From positions 1 through 64,000 of the forward strand of contig CAXHKU010000928.1 in NCBI GenBank assembly GCA_964017125.1: DNA of 64,000 bases, written 5' to 3'. The notes under the pieces were generated by a model. The model was not told the origin of the DNA. It searched no databases and saw only the letters and a program-made list of their open reading frames with translations. Position numbers and translations under genes: made by a program. This document shows positions 32,440 to 44,548 of this stretch, piece after piece. The stretch comes from Flabesymbios commensalis (lineage: Eukaryota > Annelida > Polychaeta > Terebellida > Flabelligeridae). How positions within the stretch are numbered: the stretch's first letter is position 1; each line of letters begins with the position of its first letter.

Positions 32440-33216
32440 TTAAATCCCTCTATATGGGATTTGTGAGAACTCTTTTTGATTGTTAGAAATATTCTCTTTA
32501 TTTGAAGTTGGAATACAAGCAATTCCAGCGAGTCAAATGGATGAAAACTAGCATACTTGCCAACCCTTCACGATTGAGACGGTAGGTAAGGCCACACAAA
32601 TTTATTTAGTTATATTACAATTTTTTTTAGTATTGGGGTTTAGGTTTATTTTAGAACAACTGACCTGATTGGTCGACAATACAGTCTCCTGCGTGTGGGC
32701 CAATCATGAACGCTGACATAGGTAGTCAGCAGTGGATCTGCTACATTCGGTTCTTTCAGAAAAATAAAATAGATTACCAAGACGTCGCTCACAACCCTAT
32801 CAACACAAATGTGTGCTGTGTGGAAGTAGATCTGAACATGAAATAATTTTTTAAAAGTTTGAAATGAATAAATCGGCAACGTTGGAAAAAATTAAAAAAA
32901 AAACGAAATTTCATTTTTTTTGTCATTTTCATATATTTTCGGCGGCGAATTGATAAAAGAACTAAATAAATTTATGTGGCCTTACTGATTTCGGGCCCTA
33001 CCAACCCATACCGATTTTACCAGCAGATCATACCGCTTTTCAGATCATGGTAAAAAAAGGCTAGAATAAAGAAAAAGACACCATTGAGCCCTTTTTGTTT
33101 TAAAATTTACCAGATTATAGTAAAATTTTGACAAAATTTGGCTAGATTGCAGGAAATGGCACCATTTTCTCACTTGTTAAAAAAAATCCATTTGGCATCC
33201 TGGAGGTGATAATCAA

Positions 33217-33430
33217 CCCTTACAACGCTGAAATATTATTGTATAGACCATGGAGACCAAAGGGTTTTTTCAATTTAAAATCACCATGAATGTCCTAGTT
33301 AGCTTATTACGCTTCATTTGAATACCTATGCATCTAAGGCATTATAAATATTTTAATTCTTTCAGTGCGTGGATCGACTTTAGACATCGGAATCTGACGT
33401 CTGTTGAAGTCTATCCCCACGCTAAAAGGG
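33217..33430 (-). repeat. F1 MITE, core half deleted
   Basis: TCAA (decayed TTAA), CCCTTACAACGCTGAAATA, body, shortened core, AAAAGGG and TTAA 33431-33434. Confidence 0.84.
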
Positions 33431-33447
33431 TTAAAAAGCTACCTATA

Positions 33448-33625
33448 CAGTAGAACCTGCTATGAGCAGCCACTCTTATGAGCAGCCAACCTCCTATGGG
33501 AGGCCACTTGGTAATTCCTCAAAATGACATTTTCTATACAAATGAACCTCCTATGAGCAGCCACTTGCCTTAAAAGGCCACTTTTCCTGTGTCACAAGGG
33601 TGGCTGCTCATAGCAGGTTCTACTG
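33448..33625. repeat. Mariner/pogo-type MITE, 178 bp
   Basis: TA target on both sides; ends CAGTAGAACCTGCTATGAG and CTCATAGCAGGTTCTACTG are perfect inverted repeats extending to about 29 bp. Inner copies of TATGAGCAGCCAC are repeated. CAGT ends with a TA target fit Tc1/mariner-pogo relatives, a different superfamily from F1-F6. Confidence 0.85.
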
Positions 33626-34740
33626 TATAGATAAAAATAGACTTTAAAAATTAGCAGCAAAAAATTTACAGCTACCAGCCAGGTATCTGTAGTGATATTT
33701 ATTCATCTAGAGACACAAATTGATCATGTACTTCCAACATCAAGGTGAATAAAAACTAGAAAAAGTTGTTCGGAAACAAACACAAAAGCAGCCCTCCGTT
33801 ATCGCTTGACCACTATTTTATAATTGTTTGCTAAAAAAAATAATTTTTAAATAATAAAAAAATGGCCGGCTGGCAGTCATTTTGGATTTTTTAGTCTGAA
33901 ATTTGTCATGGGTTATCCTTGTGTGAGACATTGCATTTTATATTCATGTTCCAGTCATTTTGTATTTCTTGAGTTAAGTAAATATTACAAAATTCAAACT
34001 GGCCGCTAAACGGCCATTTAAAAATTGTTTGATCCCAAAAGTATATTTGCCAAATTAAAAGAAATCTGATGGCAACTTTTTCCTGGAATGCGCTAACGAG
34101 CATTTCCTCGCCAGTGGCCATAGTAATTAAAGGGTTGATGATATGGGAATCAAAATGTCACCAAAACAATTCCCCAGTGGTATGTGATGGCTATGTGAAG
34201 TATGAGCAAGGAATTTAAAAGGACTATATTCCTTGGTATGAGGAAGCTGAATTTGATAGATTAGTAGCTATCTTGAAAACAAATAACTGCTGCGGAGGCG
34301 GCTGCGGACCGTGTGGAATACAGTAAGCAGCCCGCCTCGGAGAGGGCTGCTCAATTAATACAATATACAATGGTATATTCCAGAATAAGGACTTTTATTT
34401 ACGATAATATTGAAAATCTAAAATATACCAGCCATTGTTCTTGATGGAAACTACTCAACCCCCCTTAGGGGGGTCACCCTTCAATCTCCCGGGAGTGGGG
34501 GGGGGGGGGGTGGAGTTTTTGTCGCGCACAAATTATTTATTTCAACCCGGCTCGGCGGCGCGCTGAAAATGTCAATACATGTTTATACATGTTTGTGTAG
34601 AACAGTCCTTGAAGTATATTATTCACACAGAGTCCGCCCAAAATTATTTATTTCAAAAAAACAACTCCAGACCTCCCCCTGGAGATTGAATAGTGGCCCC
34701 CTTAGCCGACCAACACGGTACGGTACGCTGTCTGAATTAT
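33626..34740. other. No gene seen; weak relative of tandem-core element
   Basis: About 33860-34030 has GGCCATTT-type sequence resembling the core units at 19-27 kb. A poly-G run is at about 34497-34510. No coding sequence recognised. Confidence 0.4.
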
Positions 34741-35109
34741 GGCCCGGTATTTCCAACACTGTGCCAACATTGAGACAACATTGGGTGAGCGCCCTGTGCT
34801 GCCTGGGTAACTGATGGCAGTTAGTGATTGTTACAGCAAAGTGTTACTAGCACCTTTTGATATCAAGGACCTGACATAACCATGATAACCCTGCATTGGA
34901 ATCAATATGTCATTAATTCTCAGGGAAGGATACAGTCTATAAACGTCATTCTATCTATGGCAAGTATTTCTAGGTCAAGTATAATAATTAGGACATGTCA
35001 CCAGGTCAGGGAAACAGACGCTCTTGGGGAGGCTGGTCAGGATGTTTGAATTAAAACACCATAAATCCTGATAACACAGTGGGTTGATGCTGGATAGATG
35101 TTTATCTGT

Positions 35110-35270
35110 TGCTAAATCACCCGTATCCTTGACAACAGGAGTCTTGAGATCTCTGCCTCCTAGCTCTACACCCTCTGGTTCTCACGTCCAAATCAGGGCT
35201 TTCCTTGACAGCAGGGATCTGTGTTTCTTATAGTTTTACACCACCTGGTTCTCACGTCCGGACACCCTGT
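35110..35270. repeat. ~75-bp direct duplication
   Basis: CTTGACAACAGGAGTC... and CTTGACAGCAGGGATC..., each followed by CTGGTTCTCACGTCC; two diverged units in tandem. Confidence 0.75.
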
Positions 35271-35599
35271 ACCCCTCCTCACTGACATGAGACGCTGAAC
35301 CAACGCTGGCTTAATGTTGGCTAATCATCTGGCACCCATCAGATGAGATGTAGATTTAAATCGGACAAACTTTAAAATAACAGAGCAAATGCAAACAATC
35401 ACTCAATGACAACACATTTTACTATTGTTCCTATCATACCTTGCTGTATAGGATGCAGAATGCTCATGAATATACACCCAGATCTAGTCCCAGAGAACAA
35501 GGGACATTCATCTAGCATCGTTGCAATGTTGACGACGCTGGCCCAACATTTTAACAGGATTTGTTCAACTTGTGGTGTTTATTGGCAAGGGACACAGGA

Positions 35600-35830
35600 T
35601 GTACAAATGTAGGCCCCTAATATTTACATATCACAGCATCCCAGTGACAGCGATAATACAGGATGTAATATAACACATCACAGCATCCTAGAGTGCTGAT
35701 AATGATACATAGCTCTGTTGTTATCATTTACTACCTTCCGCTGACACAGGATGTAATATTTACATATCACAACATCCCAGTGAAGAAGATGTTCATAATG
35801 ATACTCAGCTCTGTTGTTATCATTGACCCC
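35600..35830. repeat. ~100-bp diverged tandem duplication
   Basis: AGGATGTAATAT, CATATCACAGCATCCCAGTG and AGCTCTGTTGTTATCATT recur two to three times in order. Confidence 0.75.
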
Positions 35831-36239
35831 CTTCCGCGTTTACGACTATTGATAACATCTGCCTGGATTTGAGGGCGATGTTTGGGGCTGTCCCTGATCC
35901 CGAGACAGATCCGGCGTAGCCACGCGAGATTTGACCTAGTCACGCGGGATGTGGCGAGATTTGGTAATTAGACAAGACCACGGGCCCCTGCTTTGTGTTG
36001 GATCAGAGCGCCGCCTAGGGACTCTGGTTACCATCCTGGCGCTGATAAGATCTTGACGTCCGCCTGGTCGTGTGTCACCCCCCCCCCCTCCCGCCCACAG
36101 GACTCCAGTTTGTTCCCCCCCCCCCCCCAGGGATCCACATACCAGGTATTTATGTTGAACCCTTTCTACATTAGGTCCCAGGTCTAGCCCTACTGTAAAA
36201 AAACATGATGTCTTAAGAATGTACCTTATGTAGACCTAT

Positions 36240-36356
36240 CCCATCAAACACGAGACTTCTTCTTTGATACGATGTTGGCTTAATGCTGGCCCAGCGTCTA
36301 AGAAGATGGGCCAGCATTAAACCAACATCGTATCAACGTCTCGTGTTTGCCGGGAT
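36240..36356. repeat. F5 palindrome, TGATACGATG arm variant
   Basis: TGATACGATGTTGG is mirrored by CCAACATCGTATCA; outer CACGAGAC / GTCTCGTG preserved. Confidence 0.88.
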
Positions 36357-36361
36357 ACTCC

Positions 36362-36428
36362 TGTGCAGCCAAAAGGCAGTATCTGCTCTCTGTACAACTG
36401 AGCAGATACTGTCTTTTGGCTTTGCAGA
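36362..36428. repeat. F7 short hairpin (GCCAAAAGGCAGTATCTG)
   Basis: CAGCCAAAAGGCAGTATCTG pairs with CAGATACTGTCTTTTGGCT. Copies also at 43842-43908 and 53234-53303. Confidence 0.8.
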
Positions 36429-36429
36429 A

Positions 36430-36600
36430 CAGTATAGTGTACATTGGCATGGGCAGTATTGCACACTACAAGCATTTGAACTGTTTGGAGCACTGTATAT
36501 CATGTAGATGCACAACCACTGGACGGGATTCAAACCTGGTGCCTCCGAGTTGGACAGCTATATCTAAAACAAATAGGCCAGCTAGGCCGCTCATGTGTTT
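36430..36600 (-). repeat. tRNA-derived SINE (type S3), diverged
   Basis: Minus-strand B box CAGGTTTGAATCCCG near 36527-36541; body GTTTGGAGCACTGTATAT (plus strand) is shared with 57770-57955. Confidence 0.6.
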
Positions 36601-36754
36601 TATACAGAACTTACCAAATGAAACGATTATTAAAAACACTTTTGTCAGCAATCACACATTTTTGCACATATTCATGCGAGTTTAAAAAAAGTTTATCACT
36701 TTTAAAGGATATCAAAGTAGAGGCTGAAACCTATTTCCGTCATTTCAATATATG

Positions 36755-36900
36755 TCCGTCAACATGGTCGACCCATAACCATGATAACATAGGTATTCAA
36801 ATGACGCGAAAGAGCTAACTAAGACATTTGTCATGATTTAAAATGAAAAAAAAACCTTCGGTTCCCATGTTTCTATACAAGTCTTCCAGCGTTGTAAGGG
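36755..36900 (+). repeat. F1 MITE right half
   Basis: Body from ACATAGGTATTCAAATGA to CAGCGTTGTAAGGG; TTAA 36901-36904 is shared with the next copy. Confidence 0.83.
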
Positions 36901-36904
36901 TTAA

Positions 36905-37125
36905 CCTTTTAAACGCGGGGACCGTCTTTATACGTCAGATTCTGATGTCTAAAAGCGATCGCCGCAATGAAATAATTACACTATTTATTAATGGCCGTAG
37001 ACCCATAACATATAGGTGTTCAAATGATGCGAAAAGAGCTAACTAAGACATTTATGAAGATTTAAAATTGAGAAAAACCCTTTGGTTTCCATGTTTTTTA
37101 CAAAAATATTCCAGCGTTGCAAGGG
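36905..37125 (+). repeat. F1 MITE in tandem with the previous one
   Basis: CCTTTTAAACGCGGGGACCG after the shared TTAA; core reduced to one arm pair of unlike type; right end GCAAGGG and TTAA 37126-37129. Confidence 0.87.
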
Positions 37126-37236
37126 TTAATGTTGATTCATCGTCTGCGACGTTGAACCAACATTAAAACAACACTGGGTGAAGGTGCAATGTCTGCCGAG
37201 AGAATTTCTATCCACTTGAGATTCTCAGAGGAATTA

Positions 37237-37890
37237 TAAAGAGGCACGGGTTTGAAAGGTGTAACCATGGTAACAGATACAGAAAGGACTCGAACCCCAA
37301 ACAGTATAATGGACAGTTCAGAGCGCTTAATATGCACAGCCTTGATAATACACCCGCGGGTTTGAAAAGTGTAACAGGTACAGAAAGGACTCGAACCCCA
37401 AACAGTATAATGGACAGTTCGGAGCACTGAATATGCACAGCCTTGATAATACATCCGCGGGTTTGAAAAGTGTAACAGAAACAGAGAGGACTCGAACCCC
37501 AAACAGTATAATGGACAGTTCGGAGCGCTTAATATGCACAGCCTTGATAATACCTTCACGGGTTTGAAAAGTGTAACAGATACAGAAAGGACTCGAACTC
37601 CAAACAGTATAATGGACAGTTCAGAACGCTTAATCATGTCAATATGCACAGCCTTGATAATACATCCACGGGTTTGAAAAGTGTAACAGATATAGAAAGG
37701 ACTCGAACCCCAAACAGTATAATGGACAGTTCGGAGCACTGAATATGCACAGCCTTGATAATACATCCACGGGTTTGAGAAGTGTAACAGGTACAGAAAG
37801 GACTCGAACCCCAAACAGTATGATGGGCAGTTCGGAGCACTGAATATGCACAGCCTTGATAATACCTCCAGGACTCGAACTCTGTCCACA
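37237..37890 (-). repeat. 101-bp tandem array related to SINE S3
   Basis: Six or so units of about 101 bp (one of 110). Each has GGACTCGAACCCCAAACAG and CAGTTCGGAGCACTGAATAT-GCACAGCC; the second matches the S3 SINE body and the first looks like its B-box region. No unit has a stop in any minus frame, so long overlapping minus-strand reading frames run through (the longest at 37137-37907). I treat these as by-products. Confidence 0.85.
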
Positions 37891-37964
37891 GACAAGCAGA
37901 ATAACACAGTCTTAGAAAGGGACTGAGATCAATGTGAGATCTCAATGTGAGATCTTAGGCTTGT

Positions 37965-38064
37965 CAGCTAACGTTGGGCCACTGCATTCTGAGTGTTGGG
38001 CCAGCTTTCTAGATGCTGGGCCAACACTCAGGCAGCGGTGGTCCAACGTCCCGTGTTCATATGG
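37965..38064. repeat. F5 palindrome, GAGTGTTGGGCC variant
   Basis: CTGAGTGTTGGGCC is mirrored by GGGCCAACACTCAG; arms unlike other copies yet still matched. Confidence 0.82.
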
Positions 38065-38137
38065 CGACTGGTGGGCGAATCATTAGAGCATACTACATTT
38101 GTCGGAAGGCCCGGGCAGCCCGGTAACAAGGCTAGCT

Positions 38138-38220
38138 AACCCACACAAACAAACAAACAAACAAATATACAAACAAACAAATATACAAACAAACAAACAA
38201 ACAAACAAACAAACAAACTA
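38138..38220. repeat. (CAAA)n microsatellite
   Basis: ACAAACAAACAAA runs with two ATAT interruptions. Confidence 0.95.
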
Positions 38221-38252
38221 TTTTATTTGTTTTAGTCACAGAATAATCTGAA

Positions 38253-38490
38253 CCCTTTAACCGCCGGTGCCGCATATATGCGGGTTTTCATTTTTTATAA
38301 GCACATTAAGTACCACATTTTAAACATGTTAAAGATAAAATGTGACATCAACCAGCAAGATTTGAAAAGAGTTGACCTCCACTTTGTCAAATCTGAATAA
38401 TTTTCACTCACTTGAAGTTGTGGATCGCGTCAGCGAGACACAACTTCGAGTGGGTGAAAATTCATATTGAATAATTTGGCGGTTAAAGGG
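38253..38490 (+). repeat. F2 MITE, CCGCCGG-ended subtype, complete
   Basis: TGAA (decayed TTAA), CCCTTTAACCGCCGGTGCCG at the left, TTTGGCGGTTAAAGGG and TTAA 38491-38494 at the right; palindrome at about 38403-38463. Confidence 0.88.
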
Positions 38491-39124
38491 TTAATGAACC
38501 CTGAATGAACCCTGGCGGTCTTATAGATTTGACAATATGGTCAACCAGTGTACATGTAGAAAATATTTCAAAACTGGTTTTTCAACGTTTATAACCATTT
38601 TGAAGTTTCCGGGTAGAATAGATTTCCCCTTTATGCCAACTGACAAGCTTAAATGAATAGTGGGCTGAATGGCTGATTTGATGCAGTTAAAACAACACCT
38701 CAATCGCTCAAGGGAACGTCAAAAAAGATTTATTCTCGTTAACAATAATATTTGTTTATACTGGGATCAAGTCTGGTATTCTACTCCTGAACATTAAACC
38801 AGTATCTGGTCAATTATCTGGTGTGTACTGGGCATACAAGGTTTGGATGTCCGATAAATTAATATTATGATGAATGGCTTAGCTTAAGGACTTAAAACAA
38901 CTCCCCAAATCGCTCATTATTTTCGTCAACTAGCATTTGTTAAAACAACACCCCACATTATTAGTATTTGTTTATACTGGGATAACGTCTGGTATTCTAC
39001 CCCCGACCAATAAAATGCTTGGTTTAATGTTGGGCCAGCATTAAACCAGCATTGGGCCAATATCAAAAGTGTGAACTGGGAATTCAAGGTTTGGATGATG
39101 GATGCGGCGGCATAAATAAATACA

Positions 39125-39192
39125 TAGTTATATTTTTCGTCATTTCAATCTGGAGATTGCGTTAGCAATTCCAGCTTCAAATGAATGAAAAA
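39125..39192. repeat. F4-type palindrome without ends
   Basis: TTTCAATCTGGAGATTGCG pairs with TTAGCAATTCCAGCTTCAAA, as in the F4 core at 32.4 kb. No TTAA-CCCTT ends nearby. Confidence 0.7.
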
Positions 39193-39334
39193 TAGAAACA
39201 AACAAATTAGCAACACAAAGGTTACCTTGGTAACGTAAAGACAAATTAACGAGATGATAATTTACATCACACAATGCCGATGTACATGAAAAGGAAGCAT
39301 CTATTACTGGCCAGCCACTGGGAATTATAACAGC

Positions 39335-40385
39335 ACATATTTAATACTGTAATATCTGACTAGGGCCTACTTATATTTATATATCACTAGATAATCATAT
39401 TTAATACTGTAATATCTGACTAGGGCCTACTTATATTTATATATCACTAGATAATCATATTTAATACTGTAATATCTGACTAGGGCCTACTTATATTTAT
39501 ATATCACTAGATAATCATATTTAATACTGTAATATCTGACTAGGGCCTACTTATATTTATATATCACTAGATAATCATATTTAATACTGTAATATCTGAC
39601 TAGGGCCTACTTATATTTATATATCACTAGATAATCATATTTAATACTGTAATATCTGACTAGGGCCTACTTATATTTAATACTGTAATATCTGACTAGG
39701 GCCTACTTATATTTATATATCACTAGATAATCATATTTAATACTGTAATATCTGACTAGGGCCTACTTATATTTATATATCACTAGATAATCATATTTAA
39801 TACTGTAATATCTGACTAGGGCCTACTAATATTTATTACTGTAATATCTGACTAGGGCCTACTTATATTTAATACTGTAATATCTGACTAGGGCCTATAC
39901 TTATATTTAATACTGTAATATCTGACTAGGGCATATAGTTATATTTATATATCACTAGATAATCATATTTAATACTGTAATATCTGACTAGGGCATATAG
40001 TTATATTTATATATCACTAGATAATCATATTTAATACTGTAATATCTGACTAGGGCCTATACTTATATTTATATATCACTAGATAATCATTTTTAATACT
40101 GTAATATCTGACTAGGGCCTACTTATATTTATATTTCTCTAGATAATCATATTTAATACTGTAATATCTGACTAGGGCCTACTTATATTTATATATCACT
40201 AGATAATCATATTTAATACTGTAATATCTGACTAGGGCCTACTTATATTTATATATCACTAGATAATCATATTTAATACTGTAATATCTGACTAGGGCCT
40301 AATTATATTTATATATCACTAGATAATCATATTTAATACTGTAATATCTGACTAGGGCCTAATTATATTTATATCACTAGATAAT
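39335..40385. repeat. 60-bp tandem array, about 17 units
   Basis: Units contain TTTAATACTGTAATATCTGA, CTAGGGCCTACTTATATTTA and TATATCACTAGATAATCATA. The first several are identical. Shorter units lacking the TATATCACTAG part occur at about 39675-39960. Confidence 0.96.
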
Positions 40386-40390
40386 TCATA

Positions 40391-40763
40391 CTTTGAACGC
40401 TAAAATATTGGTGTATAAACCATGGAGACCAAAGGGTTTTTTCAATTTGAAATCATCATCAATGTCTGAGTCAGCTCTTTCGGCCCTTTATTTGAATATC
40501 TATGTTATGGGTCTAGGGCTATTTAAATGTGTAAACCTTTCAGTGCGGGGGGGGGGGGGGTCGACTTTAGACGTCAGAATCTGACGTCTGTAGACGGCAG
40601 ATTCTAACGTCTAAAGTCGGTCCCCCCCTCTAGGTCTAGGGCTATTTAAATGTGTAAACCTTTCAGTGCGGGGGGGGGGGGGGGGGTCGACTTTAGATGT
40701 CAGAATCTGACGTCTGTAGACGGCAGATTCTAGCGTCTAAAGTCGGTCCCCGCACTGAAAGGG
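40391..40763 (-). repeat. F1 MITE with duplicated core and poly-G runs
   Basis: Body at the left; the segment from GGGCTATTTAAATGTG through the fold-back core occurs twice (about 40507-40625 and 40628-40745), each with a G run of 13-17 bases. Right end AAAGGG and TTAA 40764-40767. Confidence 0.85.
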
Positions 40764-41280
40764 TTAAATACCCCCCAGGGATCAAGGGGTTGTATCTGAT
40801 ACTTCACAAAGTGGCAGATACCACACTTTATTCCACATAGTAAATTCAAAACTTTAACAGTTTAAGGAATATTATGCTTATTTGAACAAAACAGCAGTAC
40901 AGGGGTAGGCCCATAGATATTCCAGTTTCATGACGCATCACGCGTCACGCATCACGCACCATATTATGACGTACATGTGGATTCTGACTTCACGCATTAC
41001 TCATCAGCCATCACGCGTTACGCATTACACAACACGCCTATGTGGAGCCAAAAATAGTAACAATGATATCTCGCCAAACCTCGCGTGATAACACGGGATT
41101 TGGGTTCGAGGCTGATTACACGGGATTTTGCCGCGGGATTCGGGTTCGAGGCTGCAGTCATGGAGTAGCTTACACAACGGGCATCTGACAAACCGCAGAT
41201 AGCAGATGACAACAGCTGACACATCAGCTGATAACGAATCTGGTAATTCTGACACCCTGTGAAAGTGGAACGAGAAGCTA

Positions 41281-41394
41281 TACCCAGAAAACACGACACA
41301 TCTACCCAATGTCTGACCAATGTTGGCCCACCGTCTACGACGTTGGCCCAACATTGGTCAGACATTGGGTTGATGCGTGGTGTTTGCTGGGATG
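41281..41394. repeat. F5 palindrome, GTCTGACCAATG variant
   Basis: CCCAATGTCTGACCAATG is matched by CATTGGTCAGACATTGGG; flanks CCCAG and CTGGG. Confidence 0.88.
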
Positions 41395-41542
41395 GCCGGG
41401 TTAGGTTGTATTCTGTGAGCCACAGTGACGTCACTCGGTGAAAACAAGGTTATATAACACCCCTCCCCATACTTCATTAAGTATTAGCCTGCTCGGTGAA
41501 AACAAAGGCGGTCGAGGTCATTGAGTTTCACACAATTGTTTT

Positions 41543-42808
41543 TGTTCAGCTCAGCGTAGCTGGGCCGTAACCCTTTAGTCCTTACAGGTTGTATTATCCT
41601 TGTTCAGCTCTGGGCCGTAACCCTTTAGTCCTTACAGGTTGTATTATCCTTGTTCAGCTCAGCGTAGCTAGGCCGTAACCCTTTAGTCCTTACAGGTTGT
41701 ATTATCCTTGTTCAGCTCTGGGCCGTAACCCTTTAGTCCTTACAGGTTGTATTATCCTTGTTCAGCTCTGGGCCGTAACCCTTTAGTCCTTACAGGTTGT
41801 ATTATCCTTGTTCAGCTCTGGGCCGTAACCCTTTAGTCCTTACAGGTTGTATTATCCTTGTTCAGCTCAGCGTAGCTGGGCCGTAACCCTTTAGTCCTTA
41901 CAGGTTGTATTATCCTTGTTCAGCTCAGCGTAGCTAGGCCGTAACCCTTTAGTCCTTACAGGTTGTATTATCCTTGTTCAGCTCTGGGCCGTAACCCTTT
42001 AGTCCTTACAGGTTGTATTATCCTTGTTCAGCTCTGGGCCGTAACCCTTTAGTCCTTACAGGTTGTATTATCCTTGTTCAGCTCAGCGTAGCTAGGCCGT
42101 AACCCTTTAGTCCTTACAGGTTGTATTATCCTTGTTCAGCTCTGGACCGTAACCCTTTAGTCCTTACAGGTTGTATTATCCTTGTTCAGCTCTGGGCCGT
42201 AACCCTTTAGTCCTTACAGGTTGTATTATCCTTGTTCAGCTCAGCGTAGCTGGGCCTTAACCCTTTAGTCCTTACAGGTTGTATTATCCTTGTTCAGCTC
42301 TGGGCCGTAACCCTTTAGTCCTTACAGGCTGTATTATCCTTGTTCAGCTCAGCGTAGCTGGGCCGTAACCCTTTAGTCCTTACAGGTTGTATTATCCTTG
42401 TTCAGCTCAGCGTAGCTGGGCCGTAACCCTTTAGTCCTTACAGGTTGTATTATCCTTGTTCAGCTCTGGGCCGTAACCCTTTAGTCCTTACAGGTTGTAT
42501 TATCCTTGTTCAGCTCAGCGTAGCTGGGCCGTAACCCTTTAGTCCTTACAGGTTGTATTATCCTTGTTCAGCTCTGGGCCGTAACCCTTTAGTCCTTACA
42601 GGTTGTATTATCCTTGTTCAGCTCTGGGCCGTAACCCTTTAGTCCTTACAGGTTGTATTATCCTTGTTCAGCTCTGGGCCGTAACCCTTTAGTCCTTACA
42701 GGTTGTATTATCCTTAATCAGCTCTGGACCGTAACCCTTTAGTCCTTACAGGTTGTATTATCCTTGTTCAGCTCAGCGTAGCTGGGCCGTAACCCTTTAG
42801 TCCTTACA
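41543..42808. repeat. 50/58-bp tandem array, about 24 units
   Basis: Unit GGCCGTAACCCTTTAGTCC-TTACAGGTTGTATTATCC-TTGTTCAGCTCTG. A longer form has AGCGTAGC added after TTCAGCTC. The two forms are mixed without strict order. Confidence 0.96.
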
Positions 42809-42853
42809 ACGATGTTGGCCCAACATTGATCAAACACTGGGTTCACCCTTTAA

Positions 42854-42945
42854 CTCTTACAACGATGTATTTTTTGTAATAACCATGGAGACCGAAGGGT
42901 TATTTTTAATTTGAAGTCATCATAAATGGCTTAGTTAAATGGCTT
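42854..42945 (-). repeat. F1 MITE, truncated
   Basis: TTAA 42850-42853, CTCTTACAACGATGT and body to about 42945; core missing. Confidence 0.75.
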
Positions 42946-42991
42946 AGTTAGGGATATGTTATGCCCTATATAATAACAGTACGTTCCCTTG

Positions 42992-43050
42992 GATATGAAA
43001 GGGTTTATCTGTCACTTACAAATTGGCAGATACACCTTTTTTTATCCAAG
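42992..43050. repeat. F8 short hairpin (ATATGAAAGGGTNTATC)
   Basis: GGATATGAAAGGGTTTATC pairs loosely with GATACACCTTTTTTTATCC. Related hairpins lie at about 47155-47214, and pieces at 8393 and 40790. Confidence 0.65.
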
Positions 43051-43841
43051 GGGGGCGAATATCTTCTCACAAAAAAGTACATTTGACATGTAATACCATA
43101 GAGATAGTAGAGTCTACTATCTCCATGGTAATACTATTCTAGAATTAGTGTAATGCATTTATAGAGGAACGTCATAATTTTAATTTACTACAGTCATGTC
43201 AAGTGGTCTAACTTTTGAAATACTGAATTCAGAATACAATTTTACCGTTAATAATTGAGGAGAAATCAACGAAAAGCATGGCCTAAAGTATAATGACTTG
43301 TTTCGTTTATATTGCTATTTTAGAAGTATGACTTTTCTGAACCAGAATATTTGGCCAACATGCGCTACTGGTTAGCTCTGGCCTAAGGTAGGCCTATAAT
43401 GACTTGTTTCGTTTATATTGCTTTTGAAGTATATTTTCCCAACACATCAGATCGTTTGATCAGCAATCTGCGGACCTGGGGTCGAAACATCTGGTAGCAG
43501 TCAACAACACGCCACTGAGCCCTTCAGCAAACAGACCATAATCCAATGCTGGTTCAATGTTGAACCATCGTCTACAGTGCTGACCCAACTTTAAACCAGC
43601 ATTGGGTCAAATGGTTTAAAGTGTGGGCCAAGTCTGTTAACATGGTTTATGTCGTCTATCCTGACAAACTGTGGTAATTTAATAATGTGTTTGACCTTTT
43701 TGTTGCCATGACAGCAGCCAATTTTTTGGACAGAACCCTGATAAGGGGGACGTTATGATTGAAATTACTATAGGGCCTATAATGTAGGCGCGCAAATTGT
43801 CAACTTTCCCATGTGCTGGAGCCTACTGGTATCTACTGACG

Positions 43842-43908
43842 TGCAAAGCCAAAAAGCAGTATCTGCCTACTTTCCAAGGAATCAGATACTGCCTTTTGGC
43901 TTTGCAGG
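43842..43908. repeat. F7 short hairpin
   Basis: GCAAAGCCAAAAAGCAGTAT pairs with ATACTGCCTTTTGGCTTTGC. Confidence 0.8.
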
Positions 43909-43920
43909 GTTGAGTGGGCC

Positions 43921-44036
43921 TACTCAGCAAACAGGACACATCAAACCGATGCTGGTTTAATGTTGGGCCACCGTTTGCAACGCTGGCCCGACATTAAACC
44001 AGCATTGCTTCAATGTGTCCTGTTTGAGGGGATACT
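43921..44036. repeat. F5 palindrome
   Basis: CAGCAAACAGGACACATC at the left, GATGCTGGTTTAATGTTGGG mirrored by CGACATTAAACCAGCATTG. Confidence 0.86.
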
Positions 44037-44548
44037 ATACTCTATAGGCTAACGTTACATATAATATCAAGATAAATAAGAGGCCTACTGTTTTTTCATA
44101 GTCTGTAGACTACTGCCTGAGATTTGTAAAATGCCATTCAGATATTATGACGTCATAATTTAAATTAATTAACTGATGTCAACAAAACCACAAGAATAAA
44201 CTTCCAAAGTGCGATTTAACAAATAAAAAATATGTCAGCTCTCGACGAGCGTCCCCCTTAAACTGGGGTATCTCAGTGTACTAAACCAGGCAGACATTGG
44301 CCTAATTCTGGTTTAAAGTTGGGTCAGCGTAGTAGACGATGGCACAACGTTAAACTAACGTCTAGTGTTTGCTGGGACAACGTCTTGTCTCGTGGTCCAT
44401 GTATTTTGCATCCTTTTTTGTAAACTGGGGGTAGATCGATCTACACCCAGTGCAGGCTTGAGTATTAAACCTGATAAAATTAAAGTTAATCACTCAGAGA
44501 CAGCCAGGGGAGCCCTAGACTTTCTATATGCAGATAATTCAACTTTGA

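Noticed and set aside
37137-37907. 256-codon minus-strand reading frame as a protein gene
   Set aside because: It runs through a 101-bp tandem array read in all three frames in turn; its length follows from the absence of stops in the unit.
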